From Geodermatophilus sp. DSM 45219 (GTDB lineage: Bacteria; Actinomycetota; Actinomycetes; Mycobacteriales; Geodermatophilaceae): a DNA stretch of 64,000 nucleotides. The position numbers and the translations under genes are program-made. The stretch is from positions 248,001 to 312,000 of the forward strand of contig NZ_FNIQ01000006.1 of NCBI RefSeq assembly GCF_900104025.1, given 5' to 3'. The notes under the pieces are model-generated. The model saw nothing but the letters and a program-made list of their open reading frames with translations. It did not search any database and had not been told where the DNA came from. Shown piece by piece: positions 50,489-58,296 of the stretch (positions within the stretch are counted from its first letter, which is position 1; every line of letters starts with the position of its first letter).

Positions 50489-51073
50489 ATGGTCGGCGGC
50501 GGTGCGGTTCCCCCAGTCACACGGTGGAGAGACGGCCGGGAGTGGCGCATCGGCAGCGACGCGGACGTGGCGTGGATCAGGGACAGCACTCCGCCGGGAC
50601 TGTCCATCACGTCGGCGATCCCACCGGTCTTCCCGTCGTACGCGACCGTCCTCGTGCCGAACAAGGACGAGGGTCGAGCAGCGGACCTCGACGTCCTGCT
50701 GCGGCTGCTCGGCGAGCAGTCACCCGACCAACCGTGGTGGCTCGGCTACCTCGAGACCGGTGCCGACGACGTCGTCTTCGCCGACGCACCCCGCGTGACG
50801 CTGTACGCCGACTGGCGGTACGTGCTCGTCCAGGCGACCCCGGCGGAGGCGGGACGCTGGCGGGCCGATCTCGGGTCGTGGCGGGCTCCCGGACCGGACC
50901 TGGTCTTCCCGGCCGACCACTCGTGGCTGGTGTCGTGGCTCTGGGACGACGACTGGCGCTGCGTGGGGGGACCGGCCGCACTCGTCGGCCGGCTGCTGGA
51001 CCAGCCGCTGCTGCAGGTGCGGCGCGTCGGCCTCCACGAGGACGCCACGCCACCGGGACATGTCGCGCGCTGA
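50489..51073 (+). CDS. Hypothetical protein, 194 aa
   Basis: Starts MVGGGAVPPVTRWRDGREWRIGSDADVAWI. Balanced composition with many Trp and Asp residues (LLGEQSPDQPWWLGYLETGADDVVFADAPRVTLYADWRYVLVQ, SWLVSWLWDDDW). No signal peptide or membrane helix. It has the look of an immunity/SMI1-like or toxin-antidote accessory protein, but no known motif is clear. Co-directional with the HNH gene, about 100 bp away. Unknown function. Confidence 0.7.
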   Translation: MVGGGAVPPVTRWRDGREWRIGSDADVAWIRDSTPPGLSITSAIPPVFPSYATVLVPNKDEGRAADLDVLLRLLGEQSPDQPWWLGYLETGADDVVFADAPRVTLYADWRYVLVQATPAEAGRWRADLGSWRAPGPDLVFPADHSWLVSWLWDDDWRCVGGPAALVGRLLDQPLLQVRRVGLHEDATPPGHVAR

Positions 51074-51101
51074 CTCCCGGCTCTCGCCCGCCGGATGAGG
51101 G

Positions 51102-52547
51102 TCAGCGCTCCCAGAGCTGCACCAGCAGATTGGTCTTGCCGGCGGGGAACTCGTACTCCGCGGTCACCCGCAGGCCGGCGTCCTCGAGGACGCCGTCGTC
51201 GTCGGTGGACACCACCTCACCCCGGATCATCCGGCGGACCAGCCACACCCGGTCCGCCGACGCGGGGGCGTCGTCAGGCGGCAGGACGACGTCGGGCCGC
51301 AGCTGCGGGGCCGCCGTCCGCACGTAGTGGTCCAGCCCCGTCGCCGAGCGCTGGTCGGCCGCCACGATGGGCTCGCCGGCACGGTGCCGGTCGGCCAGCA
51401 GCGCCACCACGTCGTCCGCACGTTCCCGCGGCTCGCGCTCGGCCAGCGGCGCCGCCGCCAGCAGCGAGCACGCCACCAGCAGCCCGGCCACCGGTGCCCG
51501 GGCGGCGCGCGGCAGGGTCAGCGCGCCCACCGCCGCCAGCACGCCCAGCCCGAGCAGCCCGGCCAGCAGGTACCGCGGCAGGAAGACCGGCCGCGCGAAC
51601 TCGGCCAGGACCAGCAGCAGCAGCGGCACGAGGACCCAGCAGGCGCCGACCACCCGCACGCCGACGCCGCGCAGCGCACCCAGCACCGCCAGCCCGAACG
51701 TGAGGAACAGCAGCGGCGTCGACCCGCCGGTCCACGCCGCCGCGGCCAGGTCGGCGAGCTCGCCGTCCGTGTCCCGCAGGTGCTCGGCGTTCCGCGACCC
51801 GGTCCCGTTGAGCAGGTTCACCCCGATCAGGCCGATGACCGGCAGCGCCGCGATGCCGCCGATCAGCACGATCGGCAGCGCCCGCCGTCCCCGCAGCAGC
51901 AGCGCCGCCACCACGAACGCCGCCAGCACCGTGACCGCGTACCAGTGGGAGAGCCCCATCCCCGCGCCCGCCAGGCCGAACAGCGCGAGCCCCCGCGGCG
52001 GCTCCTGCAGCCAGCGCACCAGACCGAGCAGCGTGGCCCCGGTCGCCAGCACCGCCAGCCCGTACGGGCGCGCCTCCACCGCCTGCTCGAGCAACAGCGG
52101 GTCCGCCGCCAGCACCAGCCCGGCCAGCACCCCCGCCGCCCGCGAGGTCAGCCGGGTCACCGCGCGGGTCACGAGCGCCAGCCCACCGGCGGTCGCCAGC
52201 AGCGCAAGCACCCGCAGCGACGTGTCGCCGCCGATGCCCGGCAGCAGCAACCACGTGTGCACCACGAAGTACCAGGGCGCGTTGTACGACGGCGGGACGT
52301 CGGCCAGGTAGCTCGTCGTCCCGCGGCCCTCGACGATCGCCGCGAGGATCTCGGCGTACGACCGGCGACCCACCTCGGCGGTGAACAGCTCGTCGAACCA
52401 CAGCCCGTGCCCGGGCAGCAGCAGCACCGTGCCCAGCAGGACGACCGCCAGCGGTGGCAGCAGCTCGAGGGACGACCAGCGGGGGGACGGCGACGGCGGG
52501 GTGACCGGCCGGGGGAGTGCGGACACCCGGTCCGTCGTCGTGCTCAC
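51102..52547 (-). CDS. Integral membrane GT-C glycosyltransferase (PMT/ArnT-like)
   Basis: About 481 residues with some ten membrane helices. GTG 52547 gives a short Ser/Pro-rich cytoplasmic leader. The first external loop has HGLWFDELFTAEVGRRSYAEILAAIV, the (D/E)-E acid pair typical of GT39-like enzymes that use polyprenyl-linked donors. The C-terminal soluble part is about 80 residues. It probably transfers mannose or another sugar onto cell-wall glycan or protein. Exact donor and acceptor unknown. Convergent with the hypothetical gene. Confidence 0.85.
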   Translation of the reverse strand: MSTTTDRVSALPRPVTPPSPSPRWSSLELLPPLAVVLLGTVLLLPGHGLWFDELFTAEVGRRSYAEILAAIVEGRGTTSYLADVPPSYNAPWYFVVHTWLLLPGIGGDTSLRVLALLATAGGLALVTRAVTRLTSRAAGVLAGLVLAADPLLLEQAVEARPYGLAVLATGATLLGLVRWLQEPPRGLALFGLAGAGMGLSHWYAVTVLAAFVVAALLLRGRRALPIVLIGGIAALPVIGLIGVNLLNGTGSRNAEHLRDTDGELADLAAAAWTGGSTPLLFLTFGLAVLGALRGVGVRVVGACWVLVPLLLLVLAEFARPVFLPRYLLAGLLGLGVLAAVGALTLPRAARAPVAGLLVACSLLAAAPLAEREPRERADDVVALLADRHRAGEPIVAADQRSATGLDHYVRTAAPQLRPDVVLPPDDAPASADRVWLVRRMIRGEVVSTDDDGVLEDAGLRVTAEYEFPAGKTNLLVQLWER

Positions 52548-52626
52548 GCCGAGCAGGTTAGGCGACCCTTCCTCCGGCTCCGGACGCGTCGGTGGCGCGT
52601 CGTAGCGTCCGCCCCGAGGAGGTTCC

Positions 52627-53139
52627 GTGGACCCGAGCCCACCGCCGTCGTCGGAGACCGTCGCACGGCGGTTCCGCCGCCAGCCCCGCCGCGACACCGC
52701 GCCCGAGCTCGCCGTCCGCCGGCGGCTCCACGCCCGCGGCGTCCGCTACCGCGTCGACGTCCGCCCGAGTCCCGCGACACGGGCTCGCGGCGACCTCGTC
52801 TGGAAGGGGCGGCGGCTGGTCGTCTTCCTCGACGGCTGCTTCTGGCATGCCTGCCCTGAGTGCGGCCACCTGCCGCACGCCAACAGCGCCTGGTGGGCCG
52901 CCAAATTGGCCGGCAACACCGCACGCGACCGCCGGGCCGACGCGGTGCTGCGTGCCGAGGGCTGGCGGGTGCTGCGCTTCTGGGAGCACGAGGACCCCGA
53001 CGCGGTCGCCGACGCGATCTGCCGGGCGCTGGGCCGCCCGGTGTCCGGGGAGGTCAGTTCCCCCGGTGCCGTGACCGCAGCCAGTACGGGACCGCGAGCC
53101 ACCACCAGAGCAGGAAGACGGCGACCGCACCGGCGGTGA
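52627..53139 (+). CDS. Very short patch repair (Vsr)-family endonuclease
   Basis: A 170-residue GTG-start protein with the Vsr domain: RFRRQPRRDTAPELAVRRRLHARGVRYRVDV, then GDLVWKGRRLVVFLDGCFWHACPECGHLPHANSAWWAAKLAGNTARDRRADAVLRAEGWRVLRFWEHE. The Asp before VWKG and the CFWHACPECGH zinc motif match E. coli Vsr, which nicks T:G mismatches from deaminated 5-methylcytosine. No cytosine methyltransferase is in the window. The C-terminal 35 residues are Arg/Thr-rich and extend 86 bp into the convergent DUF6328 gene. Confidence 0.88.
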   Translation: MDPSPPPSSETVARRFRRQPRRDTAPELAVRRRLHARGVRYRVDVRPSPATRARGDLVWKGRRLVVFLDGCFWHACPECGHLPHANSAWWAAKLAGNTARDRRADAVLRAEGWRVLRFWEHEDPDAVADAICRALGRPVSGEVSSPGAVTAASTGPRATTRAGRRRPHRR

Positions 53140-53551
53140 CCCACGCGAGGGTCAGGTCGAACAGCACGTCGGTCACCAGCAGCACGGCGCCGACGATCGC
53201 CAGCGCCAGCACCGTCAGGCCGAGGAACGCCGACCGGTTGCTGCGCTGCAGCAGTGCCTCCTTGTCGTGCTGCCGGAACAGCACCCGGTGCTGGGCGGCG
53301 GGTGCGATGAGCAGCCCGGTCGCCACCGCGGCGGCCAGCAGCGTCGCGAGGTAGACGTCGCGCTGGAAGTCGCTGAGCTCGGGAGCCTGCGGCGAGAACG
53401 GCACGATGAGCAGGAACGCGAACAGGAACTGCACCCCGGGCAGCGCGACCCGGAGCTCGTTGAGCAGTTCCATGAGCTCCCGGTCGACGCGCTCCTTGCG
53501 GCTCTCCTCCGACGAGTCGTCGCGGCGCTGCGCAGTCCGCACGTCGGTCAT
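53054..53551 (-). CDS. DUF6328-like four-helix membrane protein
   Basis: 165 residues from ATG 53551. A basic/acidic leader (RRDDSSEESRKERVDRELMELLNELRVALPGVQ) is followed by membrane helices: FLFAFLLIVPF, VYLATLLAAAVATGLLIA, LGLTVLALAIVGAVLLVTDVLF and WVTAGAVAVFLLWWWLAV. This is a common uncharacterised actinobacterial family. Its end overlaps the Vsr gene. Confidence 0.8.
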   Translation of the reverse strand: MTDVRTAQRRDDSSEESRKERVDRELMELLNELRVALPGVQFLFAFLLIVPFSPQAPELSDFQRDVYLATLLAAAVATGLLIAPAAQHRVLFRQHDKEALLQRSNRSAFLGLTVLALAIVGAVLLVTDVLFDLTLAWVTAGAVAVFLLWWWLAVPYWLRSRHRGN

Positions 53552-53846
53552 CGCCCTCACCGCCCTCGTTCACCTGCCGTTCACCTTCGGCGGGATGGTG
53601 CCACGCGGCGGCGCCGGGTACGCGGAGTTCGAACGCCCCACCTGACAGGAGGACGACGGCATCCCGGCCGCCGACCCCGGAGCCGGCGCACCGCCCCCGG
53701 CGGACGGGTTCGGCGTCGGCGGCGAGGAGCCAGACCGGCCCGAGGAGACGGACGCCGTGCCTCCGGCCGGTGACGCGGCACGTGCCGACACCCCGTTCCG
53801 CACCCCCGACCCGGGTGAGGTCGGACGAGGCTGAGCGGCCGGATGC
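53552..53846. other. Intergenic region with an ATC-initiated possible ORF
   Basis: No ATG/GTG/TTG gene is convincing. One frame from 53661 to 53834 has AGGAGGACGACGGC followed by ATC and encodes an acidic, Pro/Gly-rich 57-residue peptide (PAADPGAGAPPPADGFGVGGEE ...). ATC starts are very rare, so this may be a decayed or misread small gene. Confidence 0.3.
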
Positions 53847-53896
53847 GCGACGAGGCCCGGCGGACCGCAGATCAGCGGTCGGCCGGGCCTCGTCGC
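53847..53896. terminator. Long bidirectional hairpin
   Basis: Arms 53847-53861 and 53882-53896 pair over 15 bp exactly; after one G-G mismatch a further 6-bp inner stem (GACCGC/GCGGTC) closes on the loop AGATCA. Between genes of opposite orientation. Confidence 0.85.
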
Positions 53897-53907
53897 GTCG
53901 TGCGGGG

Positions 53908-54369
53908 TCAGCCCCGGACGGCGGCCAGCGCGCGGTCGACCAGGTCGAAGTGGCCGACCGCCCAGAAGACGACACCGGCCGCCACCAGGCCGCCGATCGT
54001 CACCGCCGCCGAGCTCACCGGGTGCTGCTTGGCGTGCGCCCAGGTGTCGCGGGCCTTCTTGCGGAAGGTCACGAAGATCCGCCGCGCCCACTCGAACTCC
54101 GTGGACCACACCCACAGCCCCACCAGGATCGGCGGGATGGTGAGCGGCCCGGGCAGCACGGTCAGCGCCAGGCCGAGCAGGACGAACAGCAGCCCGGCGA
54201 CGAAAACCCCCACCCGGTAGGCGATGCCCAGGCCCGGCTTCTGCCGGATGCGGTCCCGCCACGAGCCCGGCTCCACCGGTCGCGGCTTGCCCAGGCCGTC
54301 GGTGCAGTCGGCGCACCGGGTGGCGCCTCCGCGGGCATGCGTGTCCTGGGTGTCGAGGGTGCGGGTCAC
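53908..54369 (-). CDS. TIGR02611/PGPGW-family membrane protein
   Basis: 153 residues, GTG start. It carries a CADC pair in the N-terminal leader, and two or three membrane helices with the family signature VFVAGLLFVLLGLALTVLPGPLTIPPILVGLWVWSTEFEWARR, and VTIGGLVAAGVVFWAVGHFDLVD. The PGP-type turn between helices is diagnostic. Function unknown. Confidence 0.87.
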   Translation of the reverse strand: MTRTLDTQDTHARGGATRCADCTDGLGKPRPVEPGSWRDRIRQKPGLGIAYRVGVFVAGLLFVLLGLALTVLPGPLTIPPILVGLWVWSTEFEWARRIFVTFRKKARDTWAHAKQHPVSSAAVTIGGLVAAGVVFWAVGHFDLVDRALAAVRG

Positions 54370-54407
54370 CGGTGCTCCTGGCTCGGGTAGGGGTGCTGCG
54401 GGGACGG

Positions 54408-54947
54408 TCAGCGCTGGGCGAGCCCGCGCGCGACCTCGCTGGGCCGCTGCTGCTCACCGGCGTAGGAGCTGACCACCACGAGCGCGCCGGTCAGAGCCGG
54501 GATCACCCACTGCAGCTGGTCGAGCTTGGCCTGCGCCGCGGCGACCTCGGCCTTGGCGCGCTTGCTGGGCTTGGTGCCGGACCGGGACGGCGTGCCGCCG
54601 GCGTCGGAGACGACCTTGCCCAGCGCCCGGCTGTAGGCGGTGACGCCCAGCGCTGCTGCGGTCAACGCCGTCTTGAGCGTGCTCATTCCGGCCACGCCCT
54701 CCTGGTTGGCCACCCGCCGGCGGTTGGCCTGCAGCTGGCCGATGCTGCCGATCAGGTGCGCGCCGATGGCCGCGGCGTTGACCGGCGTCCACCGGTCCCA
54801 GCCGGCGTTGGCGACCCGGCCGGTGTCCGATGCGCTGCCGGCCTCGGCGGCCGCGGCGTTGAGCGCGACGGCGTTGGCCAGCGTGCCGCCGAACCAGGCG
54901 GAGAGTCCGAGGTCGTGCAGCGAGCGGGACAGGGTGTTGCGGGCCAT
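54408..54947 (-). CDS. Conserved actinobacterial membrane-associated protein, 179 aa
   Basis: MARNTLSRSLHDLGLSAWFGGTLANAVALNAAAAEAGSASDTGRVANAGWDRWTPVNAAAIGAHLIGSIGQLQANRRRV, then two weak membrane helices around LKTALTAAALGVTAYSRALG and QWVIPALTGALVVVSSY. GAGGAGT-type RBS upstream. The family is widespread in actinobacteria and uncharacterised. It may be co-transcribed with the TIGR02611 gene, which follows 38 bp after. Confidence 0.78.
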   Translation of the reverse strand: MARNTLSRSLHDLGLSAWFGGTLANAVALNAAAAEAGSASDTGRVANAGWDRWTPVNAAAIGAHLIGSIGQLQANRRRVANQEGVAGMSTLKTALTAAALGVTAYSRALGKVVSDAGGTPSRSGTKPSKRAKAEVAAAQAKLDQLQWVIPALTGALVVVSSYAGEQQRPSEVARGLAQR

Positions 54948-55023
54948 TGCAGAACTCCTCGAGAGGGGGGATCGGTGGAGCCGCTCTACCCCGCCGATCG
55001 CGTTCCCACTCCGTGGTGCGTCA

Positions 55024-55293
55024 TCAGGTGCCGTAGCGCACCGCCGCCCGCCTGCGCGCCTTGGCCGCCTCCTCCTCGCGGTCCTTGGGCGGCGCGGTGG
55101 TCACCAGCTCGGCGAGCAGCCGCGCGGAGACCTCGGCGACCTCGGCCACCGCGCGGTCGAACGCCGCCGCGTTGGCCCGCGACGGCCGGGCCGTCCCGCT
55201 GATCTTGCGCACGTACTGCAGCGCGGCCGCCTGCACCTCCTCGTCGGTGACGGGCGGGTCGAAGTTGGCCAGCGGCCGGATGTTGCGGCACAT
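55024..55293 (-). CDS. DUF2277-family protein
   Basis: 89 residues: MCRNIRPLANFDPPVTDEEVQAAALQYVRKISGTARPSRANAAAFDRAVAEVAEVSARLLAELVTTAPPKDREEEAAKARRRAAVRYG. The MCRNI(R/K)xLxNFxPPxTxEE start is the diagnostic for DUF2277. Small cytoplasmic protein of unknown function with a possible metal-binding Cys. Confidence 0.9.
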   Translation of the reverse strand: MCRNIRPLANFDPPVTDEEVQAAALQYVRKISGTARPSRANAAAFDRAVAEVAEVSARLLAELVTTAPPKDREEEAAKARRRAAVRYGT

Positions 55294-55331
55294 GCGGGGA
55301 GCGTAGGAGCGCGGGCCGCCGTCCGGGAGGG

Positions 55332-55916
55332 TCAGCCGGCGAAGCCGGCCCGGTCCACGCGGCGGTGGTAGCCGGTGCCCAGCGCGCCACCGAGCACCGC
55401 GCCCAGCAGCGTGGCCCCCGCGGCGGCGCCCAGCGTGGCCAGCCCGGCGGTGGTCGCGGTGCCCTCGCCGACGGGGATGCGCGGCAGCTCCAGCCGGGCC
55501 AGCACGTTGAACTCGCTGCCCAGCACCGCCACCGCACCGGCCACCAGCAGGACGACGACCAGGCCGACCAGCCACACCGCCAGGCCCTGCCGGACGCCGG
55601 AGAAGCGGGCCATCCGCCCGGCCACGTACCCACCGGCGAGGAAGGAGACGAACAGGACGACGAGCAGCGCCACCGCACCGCGCAGCCCGATCGTCTCCGC
55701 CGACGCACCCGCGGTCAGGCCGAGTGCGACACCGCCCGCCGACACCAGCGCGAGCAGCAGCACCGCGAGACCGGTCGCCGACAGCCAGCCGAAGAACGCC
55801 GCGCCCCACTTGGTCCCGCCGAACACCGACTGCTGGACGGCCACGGCCTCGCGCGCCGGGTCGCGGGTGGCCGGGGCGCCGTCGCGGGCGGGCAGGGTGC
55901 GGCCGGTGCGCGCCAT
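55332..55916 (-). CDS. Four-helix membrane protein
   Basis: 194 residues from ATG with CAGGAGG upstream. Helices at about FFGWLSATGLAVLLLALVSAGGVALGL, LRGAVALLVVLFVSFLAGGYVAGRMA, GLAVWLVGLVVVLLVAGAVAVLG and ATLGAAAGATLLGAVLGGALG. The GGYVAGRMARFSGVRQG loop is typical of actinobacterial GlsB/YeaQ-unrelated permease-like proteins. No transporter signature; role unknown. Divergent from the NYN-like gene. Confidence 0.75.
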   Translation of the reverse strand: MARTGRTLPARDGAPATRDPAREAVAVQQSVFGGTKWGAAFFGWLSATGLAVLLLALVSAGGVALGLTAGASAETIGLRGAVALLVVLFVSFLAGGYVAGRMARFSGVRQGLAVWLVGLVVVLLVAGAVAVLGSEFNVLARLELPRIPVGEGTATTAGLATLGAAAGATLLGAVLGGALGTGYHRRVDRAGFAG

Positions 55917-55991
55917 GACGGGCCTCCTGGGGAAGATCGGGCCTGCCGGTGCAGTGCCCGGCGGCGGTCGGCGCAAACGGGAGGGGACGGC

Positions 55992-56384
55992 GTGGCGGTG
56001 CTGCTGGTGGACGCCGCCAACACGGTCGGCGCCCGGCCCGACGGCTGGTGGCGCGACCGGGCCGGCGCGACCTCCCGGCTGCTCGCCCGGCTGGCCCCGC
56101 TGGCCGGGCGCGACCTGCCCGCACCCGGCGGCGGCCGGGTGCGCTGCGACGAGGTGGTCGCGGTCGTCGAGGGGGCGGCGCGAGGGGTGGACGCCCCGGA
56201 CGGCGTGACCCTGGTGCGGGCACCCGGCAGCGGGGACGACGCCCTGGCCGCCACCGCCGCCGCGCTGGTCGCGGACGGGCGGGAGCTGCTGGTGGTCACC
56301 GCCGACCGGGGCCTGCGCGCCCGGCTGCCCGGGAGCGCCGCCGTCACCGGCCCCGGCTGGCTGTACGACCTGCTGCCTGCATGA
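55992..56384 (+). CDS. NYN/PIN-like small protein
   Basis: 130 residues from GTG with GGGAGGGG upstream. It begins VAVLLVDAANTVGARPDGWWRDRAGATSRLL and ends with APGSGDDALAATAAALVADGRELLVVTADRGLRARL. The D in VDAAN and the DD and TADRG motifs suit a NYN/PIN-like metal-dependent nuclease fold (YacP-like). Commonly annotated as a hypothetical in this group. Could act on RNA; not demonstrated. Confidence 0.65.
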   Translation: MAVLLVDAANTVGARPDGWWRDRAGATSRLLARLAPLAGRDLPAPGGGRVRCDEVVAVVEGAARGVDAPDGVTLVRAPGSGDDALAATAAALVADGRELLVVTADRGLRARLPGSAAVTGPGWLYDLLPA

Positions 56385-56469
56385 CCACGCGAGCCCGCGG
56401 GTAGAGCGACTCCAACGACGCGCTCCGGACCGGTCCGCGCGTATCCCCTCCCCAGACCCGAGGAGCCGC

Positions 56470-57369
56470 ATGCCGCCGACCGCTGCGCCGTCCCGCCCCC
56501 TGACCGCCCTCGTCACCGGCGCCTCGAGCGGGATCGGCCGGGCCACCGTGCACGACCTGGCGGCCCGCGGCGCCCGGCTGGTGCTCCTCGCCCGGGGCCG
56601 CGAGGCGCTGGAGGAGACCGCCGCCGAGGCGCGGGCGAGAGGCGTCGCCGAGGTCCTCGTCTGCCCTGCCGACGTCGCCGACGCCAAGGCCGTGCAGCGG
56701 GTGGTCGAGACCGCCGTCGAGCGCCTGGGCCGGCTCGACGCGGTGATCCACTCCGCGCAGACCATGGCCTACGGCCGGATCGAGGACGTGCCCCGCGAGG
56801 TGTTCGAGAGCGTCGTCGACACCTCGCTGCACGGCACGGCCAACCTCGCCCGCACCGTGCTGCCGGTCTTCCGCGCCCAGGGCGCCGGGCACCTCGTCGT
56901 CGTCAGCTCGCTGCTGGCCGAGGTGACCGCGCCGCTCATGGGCACCTACGCCGCGGCGAAGTGGGGGCAGCTGGGGCTGGTCCGCACGCTGCAGCAGGAG
57001 ACCCGGGACGTGCCGGGCGTGCACGTGTCCGCCGTCGCGCCCGGCGGGGTCAACACCCCGATCTACTACCAGGGCGCGACGTGGGCCGGCAGCACCGGCC
57101 GGCCGCCACCCCCGGTGTACTCCCCGGAGCGGGTGGCGCGCGCGGTGGTGGCCCGGCTGGACCGGCCGCGGCGGCTGGTGCAGGCCGGTATCGCCAACCC
57201 GGTGGTCATCGCCGGCTTCCGGCTGCTGCCGGCCGTCTACGACGCGCTGGTCGGCCCGCTGTTCCGGGTCTTCGCCCTGGCCGGTGACGGCGCGCCGCCG
57301 ACCGAGGGCAACGTCTTCGCCTCCCGGCCCGAGCGCAACGCCAAGGACGGGCGCTGGCACGGCGTCTGA
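56470..57369 (+). CDS. Short-chain dehydrogenase/reductase
   Basis: A 299-residue classical SDR. Cofactor motif TGASSGIGRATV, the HSAQ position of NNAG, catalytic Ser in VVVSSLLAEVTA and Tyr-x3-Lys in YAAAKWGQLG. The C-terminal 80 residues (RPRRLVQAGIANPVVIAGFRLLPAVYDALVGPLFRVFAL) add a hydrophobic tail as in membrane-associated SDRs such as 17-beta-type enzymes. Substrate unknown. Confidence 0.9.
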   Translation: MPPTAAPSRPLTALVTGASSGIGRATVHDLAARGARLVLLARGREALEETAAEARARGVAEVLVCPADVADAKAVQRVVETAVERLGRLDAVIHSAQTMAYGRIEDVPREVFESVVDTSLHGTANLARTVLPVFRAQGAGHLVVVSSLLAEVTAPLMGTYAAAKWGQLGLVRTLQQETRDVPGVHVSAVAPGGVNTPIYYQGATWAGSTGRPPPPVYSPERVARAVVARLDRPRRLVQAGIANPVVIAGFRLLPAVYDALVGPLFRVFALAGDGAPPTEGNVFASRPERNAKDGRWHGV

Positions 57370-57373
57370 GATC

Positions 57374-58096
57374 TCATCCCCAGCGGCTGTGGCCGTCGGT
57401 CAGGCCCTCCTCGAAGGCCGCGACCACCCCGGCGGCGACGTCGCGCAGCTTGACGTTGCGACGCTGGGAGGCGATCCGCAGCAGATCGAACGCCCGCGCC
57501 GCGGTGCACCGCTCCTGCGCCATGAGGAGGCCGACCGCCTGCCCGATGGTGGCCCGGGTGTCCAGCCCGCCCAGCAGCGACTGGGCGCGCTCGTCGCTGT
57601 CGGCGATCCGCAGCGCCACGGTCAGCGCGCCGGTGGCCTGGCCCGCCCAGCGGGCGGCGGTCGCCTCGTCGTCGGCGCCGAACGCCCGGGGCGCGGTGGC
57701 GTAGAAGTTCAGCGCGCCGCTGCTGTGACCCTCGACGACCAGGGGCAGCGACAGCGACGACCGGACGCCGAGCTCCGCGGCCCGCGCGGGATAGGGCGCC
57801 CATCGGTCCTCGGCGGCCATGTCCTCGACCCGGATGACGGTGCCGGTACGCATCGACTCCAGGCACGGCCCGGTGTCCACCTCGTACTGCCGCTCGTCGG
57901 CCCGGTCGGCCAGCGGGCCGGTGCTGGCCACGGTGACCCCGGTCGAGTGGCGGGTCAGCGTCAGGCCGCACGCGCGGGCGGCCGGCACCTGCCGCGCGGC
58001 CAGGTGGACCAGGTCGTGGAGGAAGGTGTCCAGGTCCCGGCCGGACGCCAGCAGCGCCACCAGGTCGCCGTCGTCCGGACCCACCATCGTCGCCAC
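57374..58096 (-). CDS. GAF-ANTAR RNA-binding antiterminator
   Basis: 240 residues. GTG 58096 has GGAGG upstream. GAF domain at about 20-165 with DTGPCLESMRTG and VRSSLSLPLVVEGHSSGALNFYA; ANTAR at about 172-228 with RATIGQAVGLLMAQERCTAARAFDLLRIASQRRNVKLRDVAAGVV. ANTAR proteins bind paired RNA hairpins in mRNA leaders and block terminators; in Firmicutes the ANTAR protein EutV controls ethanolamine genes. Here it is divergent from the eat-eutB-eutC genes, which makes it a candidate regulator of them. Confidence 0.93.
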   Translation of the reverse strand: MATMVGPDDGDLVALLASGRDLDTFLHDLVHLAARQVPAARACGLTLTRHSTGVTVASTGPLADRADERQYEVDTGPCLESMRTGTVIRVEDMAAEDRWAPYPARAAELGVRSSLSLPLVVEGHSSGALNFYATAPRAFGADDEATAARWAGQATGALTVALRIADSDERAQSLLGGLDTRATIGQAVGLLMAQERCTAARAFDLLRIASQRRNVKLRDVAAGVVAAFEEGLTDGHSRWG

Positions 58097-58296
58097 TGCC
58101 GTCCGTCCTCCGAGTCGCGCGCCATCCGGTGGCGCGCCGCCGGCCGATCATCCCGCATCCGCACCGGGTCGTGACAGCCTCGACCGCGGCGCTGCGGTGA
58201 ACGGCGTGTTGCGCCCGCCGCAGGCCGTTGACCCGGCCAGGGCGCGGGACCACGCTGGCCCTCCCCGCCTCCGGCGGGCCGACCGCGGAGGCGCCC

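Noticed and set aside
53661..53834. ATC-initiated 57-codon ORF behind AGGAGG
   Set aside because: ATC initiation is extremely rare and the sequence is low-complexity. Kept only as a note on the intergenic region.
58097..58296. Dual-hairpin ANTAR target RNA before eat
   Set aside because: Small stems exist (for example GGCCAG/CTGGCC) but I could not see two hexaloop hairpins with A and G at loop positions 1 and 4.
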